The translations under genes were made by a program, and so were the position numbers. The notes below the pieces were generated by a model that saw only the letters and a list, made by a program, of their open reading frames with translations, ran no database searches and was not told the origin of the DNA. 64,000 nucleotides of DNA from Bin5 sp022827195 (GTDB lineage: Bacteria > Chloroflexota > Anaerolineae > Caldilineales > Caldilineaceae), in contig OZ242331.1 of NCBI GenBank assembly GCA_965208275.1, positions 4,960,001 through 5,024,000 on the forward strand. The letters run 5' to 3'. Every line of letters starts with the position of its first letter. Positions within the stretch are counted from its first letter, which is position 1. Shown here one piece after another: positions 26,896 to 34,583 of this stretch.

Positions 26896-27996
26896 ATGGC
26901 CGCGAAAACGGATCGATTTCAGCCTGACTACGCGGTTTCGCCGGGATGGGTCTTGGCCGAGCGGCTTGAAGCCAACGGCATCTCACAAGCCGAGCTTGCA
27001 CGAAGGTGCGGCCGCTCTCCAAAGCTCATCAGCGAGATTATCGCCGGCAAGGCGCCCGTGGAGGCGGAGACCGCACTTCAGTTTGAGAAGGTGCTGGGCG
27101 TCGACGCCGGCATCTGGCTCGGACTCGAGACCGACTATCGCCTTCACCAGTTGCGCCAGGCAGAGGCGCGGGAAGCAGAGGCGTCCGCCGAGTGGGCCCA
27201 AAGCTTCCCCGTCAACCTGCTGGTCAGGCGCGGCGCCATCCGCAAGGTGTCCTCTGCCGGCGAGAGAGTAACCGAGCTCCTGACCTTCTTCGGCGTGGCC
27301 TCAATAGAGGCATGGACGGCAAGAAACGAAACAGTTGAAGTGGCCTATCGGCACTCCCCAACTTTCGAGAGCAACAGCTACGCCTTGGCCGCCTGGCTTC
27401 GCATGGCCGAAATCAAGGCCGAGCGGCAAACATCGAAGGACTACGATAGGGCTGCGTTCATGCGAGCATTGAAGAAAATCCGTCTTCTGACTCGCGCAGA
27501 ACTGCCGCAGGGCCTCGTCGAAGCGCGTCAACATTGCGCCGATGCCGGCGTCGCTCTTGTCTGGGTAGAACCCCTGCCCAAGGCGCTCCTGAGCGGGGCC
27601 GCCAGGTGGCTCTCCCCCCGCAAGCCGCTGATCGCGCTGAGCGGGCGCCACGGGTCAGACGACCAGGTCTGGTTCAGTCTGTTCCACGAAGCCGCACACA
27701 TTCTCCTGCACAGCAAGAAGAGCGTATTCGTTGACGGGGACAACGACGCTGACAACGGCGATGAGGTAGAGGCGAATGATTGGGCCGCGAACTTCCTCAT
27801 ACCCCAGCCCGCCTGGCGCCGCTTCCTCTCCGCCGGCGCCTACCGCAGCGAGAAAGAGGTCCGCAGCTTTGCCGCTGAACAGGGAATAGCGCCCGGGATC
27901 GTCGTCGGCCGCCTGCAGCATGAAGGCCGGCTCCCCTGGAGAAGTCGACTGAACCGGCTAAAGGCAAAAGCCCGGCTGCAGTGGACAGACGATTGA
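26896..27996 (+). CDS. higA: HigA-like antitoxin: XRE helix-turn-helix fused to ImmA/IrrE metallopeptidase
   Basis: A 366-residue two-domain protein. Residues about 15-80 form a HigA-type helix-turn-helix (GISQAELARRCGRSPKLISE, followed by LGVDAGIWLGLE). The C-terminal half is an ImmA/IrrE-type domain with the zinc motif HEAAHILLH near residue 262 and downstream acids in DEVEANDWAANFLIP. Family knowledge suggests the N-terminus represses and neutralises HigB, while the metallopeptidase domain could allow regulated self-inactivation. AAGGAGGGG precedes the ATG. Confidence 0.87.
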   Translation: MAAKTDRFQPDYAVSPGWVLAERLEANGISQAELARRCGRSPKLISEIIAGKAPVEAETALQFEKVLGVDAGIWLGLETDYRLHQLRQAEAREAEASAEWAQSFPVNLLVRRGAIRKVSSAGERVTELLTFFGVASIEAWTARNETVEVAYRHSPTFESNSYALAAWLRMAEIKAERQTSKDYDRAAFMRALKKIRLLTRAELPQGLVEARQHCADAGVALVWVEPLPKALLSGAARWLSPRKPLIALSGRHGSDDQVWFSLFHEAAHILLHSKKSVFVDGDNDADNGDEVEANDWAANFLIPQPAWRRFLSAGAYRSEKEVRSFAAEQGIAPGIVVGRLQHEGRLPWRSRLNRLKAKARLQWTDD

Positions 27997-28104
27997 ATCC
28001 AAGCACATGCCCGCATACCCCACGGCGCCACCGACGAAATCGTCCGCATCGTCAACGAAAACAGCCGCACCCTGAAGTTCGACGACAGTGGCTTCGAAAG
28101 CGAC
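27981..28104 (+). pseudogene. C-terminal tail remnant of a lost gene, copy 1
   Basis: Directly after higA, in frame after its stop, the sequence encodes IQAHARIPHGATDEIVRIVN and then ENSRTLKFDDSGFESD with a stop. There is no start codon or preceding body, so only the end of a larger protein survives. A diverged direct copy lies at about 31262-31390. From memory the pattern resembles the C-terminal end of large DUF499-type ATPases found near restriction systems. This is unverified. Confidence 0.5.
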
Positions 28105-28230
28105 TAAGAACCGAAAGTCCCCAAGTCCAACGTCCTCCCCCCCGCTGGATTCCCTTGTTGGCCGGCGACTACGAAGCCTGTATGTAAGAAACTCCTTCAA
28201 CTTCATCCGCAAGCAATCCAAACACAGCCC

Positions 28231-28300
28231 TTCGTGTGAATTCGTGTTCTTCGTGGATCGTTGAGCAGTTGCAGGCTCCACTGCCAGGCCACTTGACGAC
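28231..28300. repeat. dispersed 71-bp repeat, copy 1
   Basis: Starts TTCGTGTGAATTCGTGT and runs for about 70 bases. A second copy at 58078-58148 matches at roughly 60 positions by eye. Both copies are intergenic. The first 30 bases contain the repeated word TTCGTG. The gap from 28105 to 28404 otherwise contains no gene that I can support. Confidence 0.7.
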
Positions 28301-28404
28301 TGAAGGACGCCAATTTGGAATCTGACTCCACCCCTGTGGCATCATGGGCACGGCAGAAATCTTTCCTGCGTGAAAACGATACGAAACGAGGCAACGCGCA
28401 CCCC

Positions 28405-29364
28405 ATGAAAGCCCCCGTCCTGGCTTGGACCACCCTGTCCGTCAACATAATCGTCATACTGCAGGGCGCCGTCGTCAGGGCCACCGGCTCCGGCGCCGGC
28501 TGCGGCCGCGACTGGCCCCGCTGCCAGGGCGAACTTGTGCCGCTCGACCACGGCCTGGCTACCTGGCTCGAATTCTCCCACCGCGCCCTCTCCGGCCTGG
28601 CCCTCCTGATGGGCCTATGGCTCCTCGTCAAAGCCCTCCGCCTGCGCCGCGAGCTGCCCGGCCTCCTCTTCTTCGCCGTCCTATCCGCCGTTCTCCTCCT
28701 GATCGAGGCCCTCATTGGAGCCTTCACCGTCCTGACCGGCCTCACCGGCGACAATGTCTCCGTCGCCCGCGGCCTGCTCGTCGCCTTCCACCTGCTCAAC
28801 TCCATGCTGCTGGTCGGCGCGCTCGCGCTCGCCACCGCCCACGCCTATCCCGGCCATCCCTGGCCGCCCGTCTGGACGGGTCAGACCGGCCTGAAGCTCC
28901 TCATCGGCGCCGGCCTGTTCGGCATGTTGCTCCTCATCTTTTCGGGCGGCATCTCCGCCATGGGCAACACCATGTTCCCGCCCGAGTCGCTGCAGGAGGG
29001 CCTGCGCGACGACCTCAGCCCCGCCGCCCATCCGCTCATTCGCCTGCGCATTCTGCACCCGTTCCTCGGCATCGGCGTCGGCCTCTACCTCTGGCTGAGC
29101 TTCGCCGCCACCGGCTGGCTCAAGCCCGCGCCCCACTTGCGCCGTCTCCGCATCCTGCTCCTCGCCGTCTACGCCGTTCAGCTCGTCGTCGGCACCGTAA
29201 ACCTGGCCCTGCTGGGCCCGATTCCGCTCCAGCTTCTCCATCTTGCCTTCGCTGTAGCGGCTTTCAGCCTCTGGTCCGTCGTCGGCTGGTTGACCCTCAG
29301 CGCGCCCCGCAGCGCCGCCGCCCAATCCGTTCCCTGGCAAGTCAAAAAGGTCCAGCCTTCATGA
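28405..29364 (+). CDS. ctaA: heme A synthase, CtaA/COX15 family
   Basis: A 319-residue polytopic membrane protein that oxidises the C8 methyl of heme O to the formyl group of heme A for aa3-type cytochrome oxidase. About eight hydrophobic segments are visible. Conserved parts include GAVVRATGSGAGCGRDWPRCQGE with its paired cysteines in the first extracytoplasmic loop, EFSHRALSG (heme-ligand His), VAFHLLNS, ILHPFLGI and LLHLAFA. The start is ATG 28405, since the residues upstream are not family-like. The stop overlaps the ctaB start (ATGA). Confidence 0.93.
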   Translation: MKAPVLAWTTLSVNIIVILQGAVVRATGSGAGCGRDWPRCQGELVPLDHGLATWLEFSHRALSGLALLMGLWLLVKALRLRRELPGLLFFAVLSAVLLLIEALIGAFTVLTGLTGDNVSVARGLLVAFHLLNSMLLVGALALATAHAYPGHPWPPVWTGQTGLKLLIGAGLFGMLLLIFSGGISAMGNTMFPPESLQEGLRDDLSPAAHPLIRLRILHPFLGIGVGLYLWLSFAATGWLKPAPHLRRLRILLLAVYAVQLVVGTVNLALLGPIPLQLLHLAFAVAAFSLWSVVGWLTLSAPRSAAAQSVPWQVKKVQPS

Positions 29365-30281
29365 TCGATTCCGCACCCGCTCTGCCCGCCGCCACCTGGC
29401 GCGACTATCTGACCCTGACCAAGCCCAAGGTCATCTCCCTGCTCCTTTTCACTGCCGTATGCCCCATGTTCGTCGCCGCCCGCGGCCTTCCGCCCTGGCT
29501 CCCCCTCCTCGGCGTCCTCGTCGGCGGCTACATGGCCACCGGCGGCGCCGGCGTCTTCAACATGGTCCTCGACCGCGACATCGACGCCCAAATGCGCCGC
29601 ACCGCCAAAAGACCCCTCGTTACCGGCGTCGTTACCGTCCGCAACGCCGTCATCTTCGGCCTCCTGCTCAGCGCCGGCGCCTTCCTCGTCCTCTGGCTCA
29701 CTGCCAACCTGCTCACGGCCCTGCTGGCCTGGAGCGGACTGCTCTTCTACGTCTTCGTATACACCGCCTGGCTCAAGCGCAGCTCCTGGCAGAACATCGT
29801 CATCGGCGGCGCGGCGGGTTCGGCCATGCCCCTCCTGGGATGGGCCGCAGTCACCAATCGCCTCGACTGGATGGCCATCCTCCTCTTCGCCCTCATCTTC
29901 CTCTGGACGCCCGTCCACTTCTGGGCGCTCGCCTTCCTGGTCAAGGACCAGTACGAGGCTGTTGGCGTTCCAATGGCCCCCGCCGTCCTTGGCAGCCGCC
30001 GCACCCTGCAGCAGATGTTGGTCTACGCCGCCCTCACCATCCTCGCCTCCCTCCTCCCCTTCGCCCTCAACCAAGCCGGATGGCTCTACGCCGCCGCCGC
30101 CGTCCCGCTCGACCTGCTGCTGATCTTCAAGGTGTTCAACCTCTATCGCCGCACAGGCGAAGGCCAGGACGTCGACCGCAAAGATGCGCTCGCCCTCTAC
30201 AAATTCTCTATGCTCTACCTGGCCGTTCTCTTCCTCACCCTCGCCGCCGACCGCACCATTCCCTTCACATTCCCCCTCTGA
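29361..30281 (+). CDS. ctaB: protoheme IX farnesyltransferase (heme O synthase), CtaB/CyoE
   Basis: A 306-residue UbiA-superfamily membrane prenyltransferase that adds farnesyl to heme B, making heme O for CtaA. The first Asp-rich motif is NMVLDRDIDAQMRRTAKRP near residue 65, and the second is near VKDQYEAVGVPMAP. It starts TKPKVISLLLFTA after a short cytoplasmic leader, as usual. The reading frame stays open far upstream through ctaA, but ATG 29361 matches the family start and gives the four-base overlap with ctaA. Confidence 0.95.
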   Translation: MIDSAPALPAATWRDYLTLTKPKVISLLLFTAVCPMFVAARGLPPWLPLLGVLVGGYMATGGAGVFNMVLDRDIDAQMRRTAKRPLVTGVVTVRNAVIFGLLLSAGAFLVLWLTANLLTALLAWSGLLFYVFVYTAWLKRSSWQNIVIGGAAGSAMPLLGWAAVTNRLDWMAILLFALIFLWTPVHFWALAFLVKDQYEAVGVPMAPAVLGSRRTLQQMLVYAALTILASLLPFALNQAGWLYAAAAVPLDLLLIFKVFNLYRRTGEGQDVDRKDALALYKFSMLYLAVLFLTLAADRTIPFTFPL

Positions 30282-30340
30282 TCAAATTCTAGCCAAGACG
30301 ATGCGGCCGTGCGGGCGCGGCTCCCCCAGTTCGAACTGCG

Positions 30341-30368
30341 AATCACAAATCACAAATCACGAATCACG
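30341..30368. repeat. heptanucleotide tandem array 5 (AATCACN variant)
   Basis: Four units of exactly 7 bases, AATCACA twice and AATCACG twice. Same period as the CCACTNN arrays but a different core. Confidence 0.85.
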
Positions 30369-30538
30369 GCCCTCCCTTGTGCGGGGGACACTCCCCGCAA
30401 CGCCCCCCTGTAGCTATGCCACCGTGCCAGCGCGTCCCCAGCACGCGCGTCAGCCACCGGGAAGTAATGCCACCGTGTCCGCGCGCCGCCAACCGATCGC
30501 GCGCCCGACCAGCCCGCACCCGCCCCTGCAGTTCCTGA

Positions 30539-30573
30539 CCACCGGCCACTGGCAACTGACCACTGGCAACTGC
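30539..30573. repeat. heptanucleotide tandem array 6
   Basis: Five 7-base units alternating between CCACNGG and CAACTGN forms, with no indels. Confidence 0.85.
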
Positions 30574-31090
30574 CGTGCCGCAAATCCCGTCCCGCCCTTC
30601 CCTGCAAGAGACTCCGAAACGTGCTATACTGCAAGTTTGAGCCCGAACACAACCAGGCTGGACCCGAACGCGCTGCATCGCACAACTGCCCGCCCACCAT
30701 GCCGAGACCGCCCGCCATGCCGACCCGCTCCGTACCGAACGTCCGAATCCTGCCCCAAGCGAACATCGCTCCGGGCGCAGCCGTTGCCAACCGGCAATGT
30801 ACCCCCCTGCCGTCCGCCGCGCCGCCAACCCGCAGCGGAACAGGACCCGCCATACAGCATATGCCGGCGCCGCCACCACCTGGATCGGTATCCTGTCACA
30901 AGGAGCACGCAGCTGTCACTGTTTTGCGCACTTTCTGCACCCGAACGCCATCTTTTGCGCACTTTCAGTCCAAAACCAACCGCGAACTGACCGCGGCCGC
31001 ATCCTGCTACGAGAGTCCATGCCAATATCCTGTCACGAGAAGAGAGAAACAATTTTCAAATTTTGGGCCCATTTGGGCAAAACAGCGCAT

Positions 31091-31123
31091 TCGATACCCT
31101 ATCGATACCCTGTCGATACCCGT
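31091..31123. repeat. 11-bp tandem repeat, three units
   Basis: The word TCGATACCC recurs three times at 11-base spacing with variable last two bases. It lies in the gene-free region after ctaB. Confidence 0.75.
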
Positions 31124-31261
31124 CTTCCGAAGAATTCGCAGCCACTCTGCGTCACAATTGGACACTCTTCGGCCACTTGCGGACAGAATCGGCTTACCTC
31201 AGGACGAACGACGGCTTACAAGCAAAAGCCGCCTGGACCGCTTGTAGGCAAGAACCTGGCT

Positions 31262-31390
31262 GGAGCGGACAGACGGCTGAATCAATGCGGCTGCCGACAT
31301 TCCCAGCGGCGCGCCGAATGAGGGCGTGCGTATCGTCACCAAAAACAGCCGCACGCTGAAGTTCGACGTTAGTGGGTTTGAGAGCGAGCA
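31262..31390 (+). pseudogene. C-terminal tail remnant of a lost gene, copy 2
   Basis: The sequence encodes INAAADIPSGAPNEGVRIVT then KNSRTLKFDVSGFESE, aligning with the remnant at 27981-28104. The bases upstream also match the last codons of higA up to its stop (GGACAGACG then TGAATC), so the duplicated segment includes the higA 3' end. Here the frame runs on without the stop seen in copy 1. Confidence 0.5.
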
Positions 31391-31430
31391 GCGGGGAAGC
31401 TATGCGAGAGCAGCTTGCGGCTGGCGGCGG

Positions 31431-31691
31431 TCAACTGTCCGGCATAGAGGAACGGAATTCGTCGATCGCGTCCTGCATATCATGACCGATAGCAATCCAG
31501 TCGCTCCTCATCGCGGCGATGTCTTCTTCGTATCCATCGCCGGAGGGATAGTAGTAATCACACAATGTCCCGCCGAAATCAAATATATGTGCCAACCCGC
31601 CTAGAAAGGAAGGTCTGTCGAAGCGGTATAGCCAAGGCCTGCCCGATAGGCTCTTCTGCCCCGCTTTCAATCTCCGCAGATAATGCTCCAA
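31431..31691 (-). CDS. small uncharacterised protein
   Basis: An 86-residue acidic protein whose second half (GLAHIFDFGGTLCDYYYPSG and AMRSDWIAIGHDMQDAIDEF) looks like genuine coding sequence rather than a shadow frame. The start is probably TTG at 31691, because GGGAGGA lies 6 bases upstream. It would begin 2 bases after the cupin stop, so it is likely the last gene of that operon. TTG at 31706 is an alternative. No family is recognised. Confidence 0.5.
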   Translation of the reverse strand: MEHYLRRLKAGQKSLSGRPWLYRFDRPSFLGGLAHIFDFGGTLCDYYYPSGDGYEEDIAAMRSDWIAIGHDMQDAIDEFRSSMPDS

Positions 31692-31693
31692 CC

Positions 31694-32026
31694 TCAGTCC
31701 TCCCAAACGTACTCCTCCCGCACCGGGTGGAAGACGTCGAGGATGCTGCAGCGCGTCACTGCGCGGCCCGAGTGCTCCGCCCCGCCCGGAATGACGTATA
31801 CGTCGCCCGGCCCCAACAGGCGCGTCTCGCCGCCGCTGATGCTGATCTCGAACTGGCCCTCGAACATGTTGATAACCTGCTCATGCGGATGCGAATGCGC
31901 CGGCAGCGGCGAACCCGCCGCAATCTCCCAGTAGACAAACGTCATGTTTTCCGCATGAACAAACTTCCCCACAAACCCGGGAAACAACTCCCGCGCCTTC
32001 ACATTCTCCAAACTATAAGTGTTCAT
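31694..32026 (-). CDS. cupin-domain protein
   Basis: A 110-residue single-domain cupin. Metal-binding motif 1 is PAHSHPHEQVINMFEGQFE and motif 2 PGDVYVIPGGAEHSGRA. Small cupins of this type act as sugar or keto-acid binding or isomerising proteins, and the substrate is not evident. The start is ATG 32026, with GGAG 8 bases upstream. Longer frames exist but add residues not typical of the family. It follows an oxidoreductase on the same strand. Confidence 0.82.
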   Translation of the reverse strand: MNTYSLENVKARELFPGFVGKFVHAENMTFVYWEIAAGSPLPAHSHPHEQVINMFEGQFEISISGGETRLLGPGDVYVIPGGAEHSGRAVTRCSILDVFHPVREEYVWED

Positions 32027-32072
32027 CCATCGCTCCAATGTGCGTTTTGTGCGAATTCCGTAGTCCGTCACC

Positions 32073-32107
32073 AACTAAAAACTAAAAACCAAAAACTAAC
32101 AACTATC
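32073..32107. repeat. heptanucleotide tandem array 7 (AACTNNN variant)
   Basis: Five 7-base units of the AACTAAA type. The TAG stop of the Gfo/Idh oxidoreductase (32103-32105 on the minus strand) lies in the last unit. Confidence 0.85.
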
Positions 32108-33059
32108 CCCTGCCCTCCGCCCCCTCCAGCGCCGCCACCAGCGCCATCGAATGGATCGCGTCGCGAATGTCCGTCAGCGGCTTCTCGCCGCTGCGTACAC
32201 AGTCGGCAATGTGCTCGTGCATCGCCAGCACACCGTCGTAGCGGCTCGTGTCCGACTCGGCCGCGCCGTCGATATCCCAGCCGTTGAGCGTGCGCGCCTC
32301 ATTATCCTCCGTGATCTCGATTTCGTGGGGAAGCTTGAAGTAGCAGCCGACGCCCGTGCCGTGGAGCTCCCCGCGCAGCACGCGGGCGCCCGAGGCGCGG
32401 TTGCCATGGATGAACCCGGTCGCCCCGTTGTCGAAGCGCACCAGCCCCGTGTAGCAGTTGCGGTAGTCGCTGCCGAATTTGTCCTGGTAGGCGGTAACCT
32501 CGACCGGTTCTCCCCCGGCCATGAAGCGCACCAGGTCGACGGCATGGCAGACATCTTCCCAGTTCGTGGTCGTAAAGCTCCATGCCTCCTCGCCCAGGAA
32601 CCTCTTGTTGAAGGTGCCGACCACGGTCGAGACCGGTCCCAGGCGCGCCACCTGGCGCAGCGCCTCCTGCGTGACCGCCGCGTGGCGGCGCTGGAAGCCG
32701 ACCGCGCAGATGACGTCGTTGGCCACCGCCGCGTCGTGGATCTGCTGGACGTCGTCCATGTTCATGCCCGGCGGCTTCTCGATGAACGTATGCTTGCCCG
32801 CATTGAGGCAGTCCAGCGCCGGCTGCAGCAGCCAGCGCTCGTGCATCACACAGTAGACGATGTCGGGATCGACCTCCTCCAACATCCGCCGGTGGTCGTC
32901 GTAGCGGTACTGGAAATCGTACTCCACCGCGACCTGGTGCAGGAGCTCCTCGTCCAGCTCGCAGGCCGCCACCATCTCCACCTCAGGCAACCGGTTGACG
33001 TTGGGATAATGTGCGCTCTGGCTGCGCCGTCCGGCGCCGATGAATGCAGTGCGAAGCAT
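32103..33059 (-). CDS. Gfo/Idh/MocA-family NAD(P)-dependent oxidoreductase
   Basis: A 318-residue two-domain oxidoreductase. The Rossmann N-terminus starts MLRTAFIGAGRRSQSAHYPN, and the EKPPGMNMDD motif carries the conserved Lys of the family (EKP). The C-terminal domain binds sugar or cyclitol substrates in relatives. The substrate is unknown, but the linked cupin and epimerase suggest carbohydrate metabolism. The stop codon lies inside heptamer array 7. Confidence 0.88.
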   Translation of the reverse strand: MLRTAFIGAGRRSQSAHYPNVNRLPEVEMVAACELDEELLHQVAVEYDFQYRYDDHRRMLEEVDPDIVYCVMHERWLLQPALDCLNAGKHTFIEKPPGMNMDDVQQIHDAAVANDVICAVGFQRRHAAVTQEALRQVARLGPVSTVVGTFNKRFLGEEAWSFTTTNWEDVCHAVDLVRFMAGGEPVEVTAYQDKFGSDYRNCYTGLVRFDNGATGFIHGNRASGARVLRGELHGTGVGCYFKLPHEIEITEDNEARTLNGWDIDGAAESDTSRYDGVLAMHEHIADCVRSGEKPLTDIRDAIHSMALVAALEGAEGRG

Positions 33060-33080
33060 AAGGAAACTCCTTGTCGGTGA

Positions 33081-33115
33081 CCAGTGGCTAGTTGCCAGTG
33101 GCCGGTGGTTAGCGT
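33081..33115. repeat. heptanucleotide tandem array 8
   Basis: Five 7-base units of CCAGTGG type (reverse complement of CCACTGG). The TAA stop of the second four-helix-bundle gene (33109-33111) is in the last unit. Confidence 0.85.
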
Positions 33116-33468
33116 ATGGCCCGTAGCGAGCGCTTGAGGCCGTTCAACATGCGGCCAACTTCTGCCGACTGGGCAAGCAATGGATTGGTGTGTTCGGCGC
33201 CAGCCATACCGAGTTCCTGCGCCAGAACGAGGAATGTCTCTGTCTCGGCAAGAGACCCGCCGGCTATACTCAAGAAATGAAGGAATTCCTTGTTTCCCTG
33301 TCGCTCTGAACCCTCCGCTATATTGGCGGCAACCGATATGACCGCGCGCCGGACCTGGCTGGTCAATCCGAACTTTTCCTCCGGCGGGAACCGGGCGGAA
33401 AGTTGATAGACTGCTTTCGCCAACTTGATCGACTTTTTCCAAACTTCCAGATCCCTATAACTTTTCAA
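33109..33468 (-). CDS. four-helix bundle protein (23S rRNA intervening-sequence family), second copy
   Basis: A 119-residue paralogue of the protein at 4848-5216. Shared landmarks are KSYRDLEVWKKSIKLAKAVY, FPPEEKFGLTSQVRRAVISV, AANIAEGSERQGNKEFLHFL and GGSLAETETFLVLAQELGM. The start is probably TTG at 33468. The longer frame to 33543 only translates the flanking heptamer array and is not family-like. It is inserted between an epimerase and an oxidoreductase gene, bracketed by arrays at 33081-33115 and 33512-33546, and its stop is array-encoded. Function is unknown for solitary members. Confidence 0.87.
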   Translation of the reverse strand: MKSYRDLEVWKKSIKLAKAVYQLSARFPPEEKFGLTSQVRRAVISVAANIAEGSERQGNKEFLHFLSIAGGSLAETETFLVLAQELGMAGAEHTNPLLAQSAEVGRMLNGLKRSLRAIR

Positions 33469-33511
33469 CTTAGGTTTTTCCCCTTCATGAAGTGCCGTCT
33501 GAAGTAACCGG

Positions 33512-33546
33512 CCACTGACTACTGGCCACCGGCCACTGGCCACTCA
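33512..33546. repeat. heptanucleotide tandem array 9
   Basis: Five 7-base units of CCACTGG/CTACTGG type. The epimerase ends in it: the TAG stop (33519-33521) and the last residues WPVAGGQ are array-encoded. Confidence 0.88.
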
Positions 33547-34544
33547 TAGTCGATATGGCCCTCGTCGCGCACGCGCAGCGCCGAGTCGATCATCGTGCGC
33601 AGGTCGCCCCGGGGCCGGAAGTTGATCAGGCTGCGTCCCTTCGTGTTGTCATGGTCGTAGCGGAAGCGCACCGGCAGGCGCACCTCGAGCGGCTCGACGC
33701 CGTCGTGTTCGGAAATGATCGCCGCTGCCTCCGGGTAGCTGAACGGGGCCGGCGCGCCGCAGTTGAACGACTCGCCCAGCGCGCCCGGCTCCTCAACCGC
33801 GCACACCAGCATGTGGGCGATGTCACGCGCGTCGTTGGGCTGGTAGAGCCACGGCCGCCCCTCCAGGTCGCGCACGCTGCACGGCTGCGCCTCGTCCACC
33901 GCCTCCGCCAGCAGATCATGCCACAACTCCGTGCCGTCGGCCATGTACAGCTCGCTCAGGGGACTGTTCTGGCCCCTCTCCAACAACCCGGCCACCGCGC
34001 CGACCGTGAACCGCCCCAGGACCCCGTCGCCCGACTGCACGTGGCTGGGCCGCACAATCGCGCTGCGCAGCCACGTCAACCTGGCAGCCATTTCAGTGAA
34101 CTCCTCACCGATCAGCTTGCCCAGCGCATATTCGCCCGTCGGCCGCTTCGGGTGCAGCTCGTCGACCGGATGGTAGGCGCACGCGATCGTATGGCTGTCG
34201 TTGGGAAAGACCGCGGAGGAGCTCGTGTAGACGAACCGCTCCAGCCGGTCTGCGTACTGGCCGCAGACGCTGGTCACGGTCCGGTCGGTCTGCACATTGT
34301 TATCGAAATATGGACCGACGTAGTTGGCCGTGTGGATGACCGCGTCGACCCCGTTCACCGCTCCGTTGACAAAGGCCTCGTCGGTCAGATCACCGGCGGC
34401 CAGCTCGATGTCAAGCCCTTCCAACCGCTCCAGTGCCGGGTCGTCCGGCAGAACCGTGCCGCGCACCTCGTGGTTGCGCGCCAGCAGTTGCCGCACCAGG
34501 CGGCAACCGACCTGGCCGGCAGCGCCGGCGACGAGAATCTTCAT
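33519..34544 (-). CDS. NAD-dependent epimerase/dehydratase (extended SDR)
   Basis: A 341-residue extended short-chain dehydrogenase. The Rossmann motif is VAGAAGQVGCRLV near residue 5, the catalytic Tyr-x3-Lys is YALGKLIGE near 138, and SSSAVFPND supplies the Ser region. It probably modifies a nucleotide sugar or related substrate. The C-terminal residues after DEGHIDYE come from heptamer array 9, so the original C-terminus may have been replaced. Confidence 0.88.
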   Translation of the reverse strand: MKILVAGAAGQVGCRLVRQLLARNHEVRGTVLPDDPALERLEGLDIELAAGDLTDEAFVNGAVNGVDAVIHTANYVGPYFDNNVQTDRTVTSVCGQYADRLERFVYTSSSAVFPNDSHTIACAYHPVDELHPKRPTGEYALGKLIGEEFTEMAARLTWLRSAIVRPSHVQSGDGVLGRFTVGAVAGLLERGQNSPLSELYMADGTELWHDLLAEAVDEAQPCSVRDLEGRPWLYQPNDARDIAHMLVCAVEEPGALGESFNCGAPAPFSYPEAAAIISEHDGVEPLEVRLPVRFRYDHDNTKGRSLINFRPRGDLRTMIDSALRVRDEGHIDYEWPVAGGQ

Positions 34545-34583
34545 GCATGACCTCTCATCAATGTGATAAAACGATGCGAACCG

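Larger units (their letters stand above)
30282..31430. other. 1.1-kb region without a supported gene, rich in short repeats
   Basis: Several open frames exist (for example 30621-31247 and 30797-31321 on the plus strand) but their translations are low-complexity, Pro/Arg/Ala-rich and carry no motif. The region holds two heptamer arrays (30341-30368 and 30539-30573), a 14-base word TTTTGCGCACTTTC repeated 30 bases apart near 30922 and 30952, a three-unit 11-bp tandem repeat (31091-31123) and the second copy of a lost gene's tail (31262-31390). It looks like a graveyard of repeats and remnants. Confidence 0.55.

Noticed and set aside
28425..30281. 618-residue open frame running through ctaA in another frame
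   Set aside because: The first 312 codons are a shadow of ctaA (Arg/Pro-rich). The real ctaB starts at 29361, where family sequence begins.
30621..31321. Overlapping open frames after ctaB as genes
   Set aside because: Translations lack motifs and are low complexity, overlap each other, and contain short repeats and a pseudogene tail.
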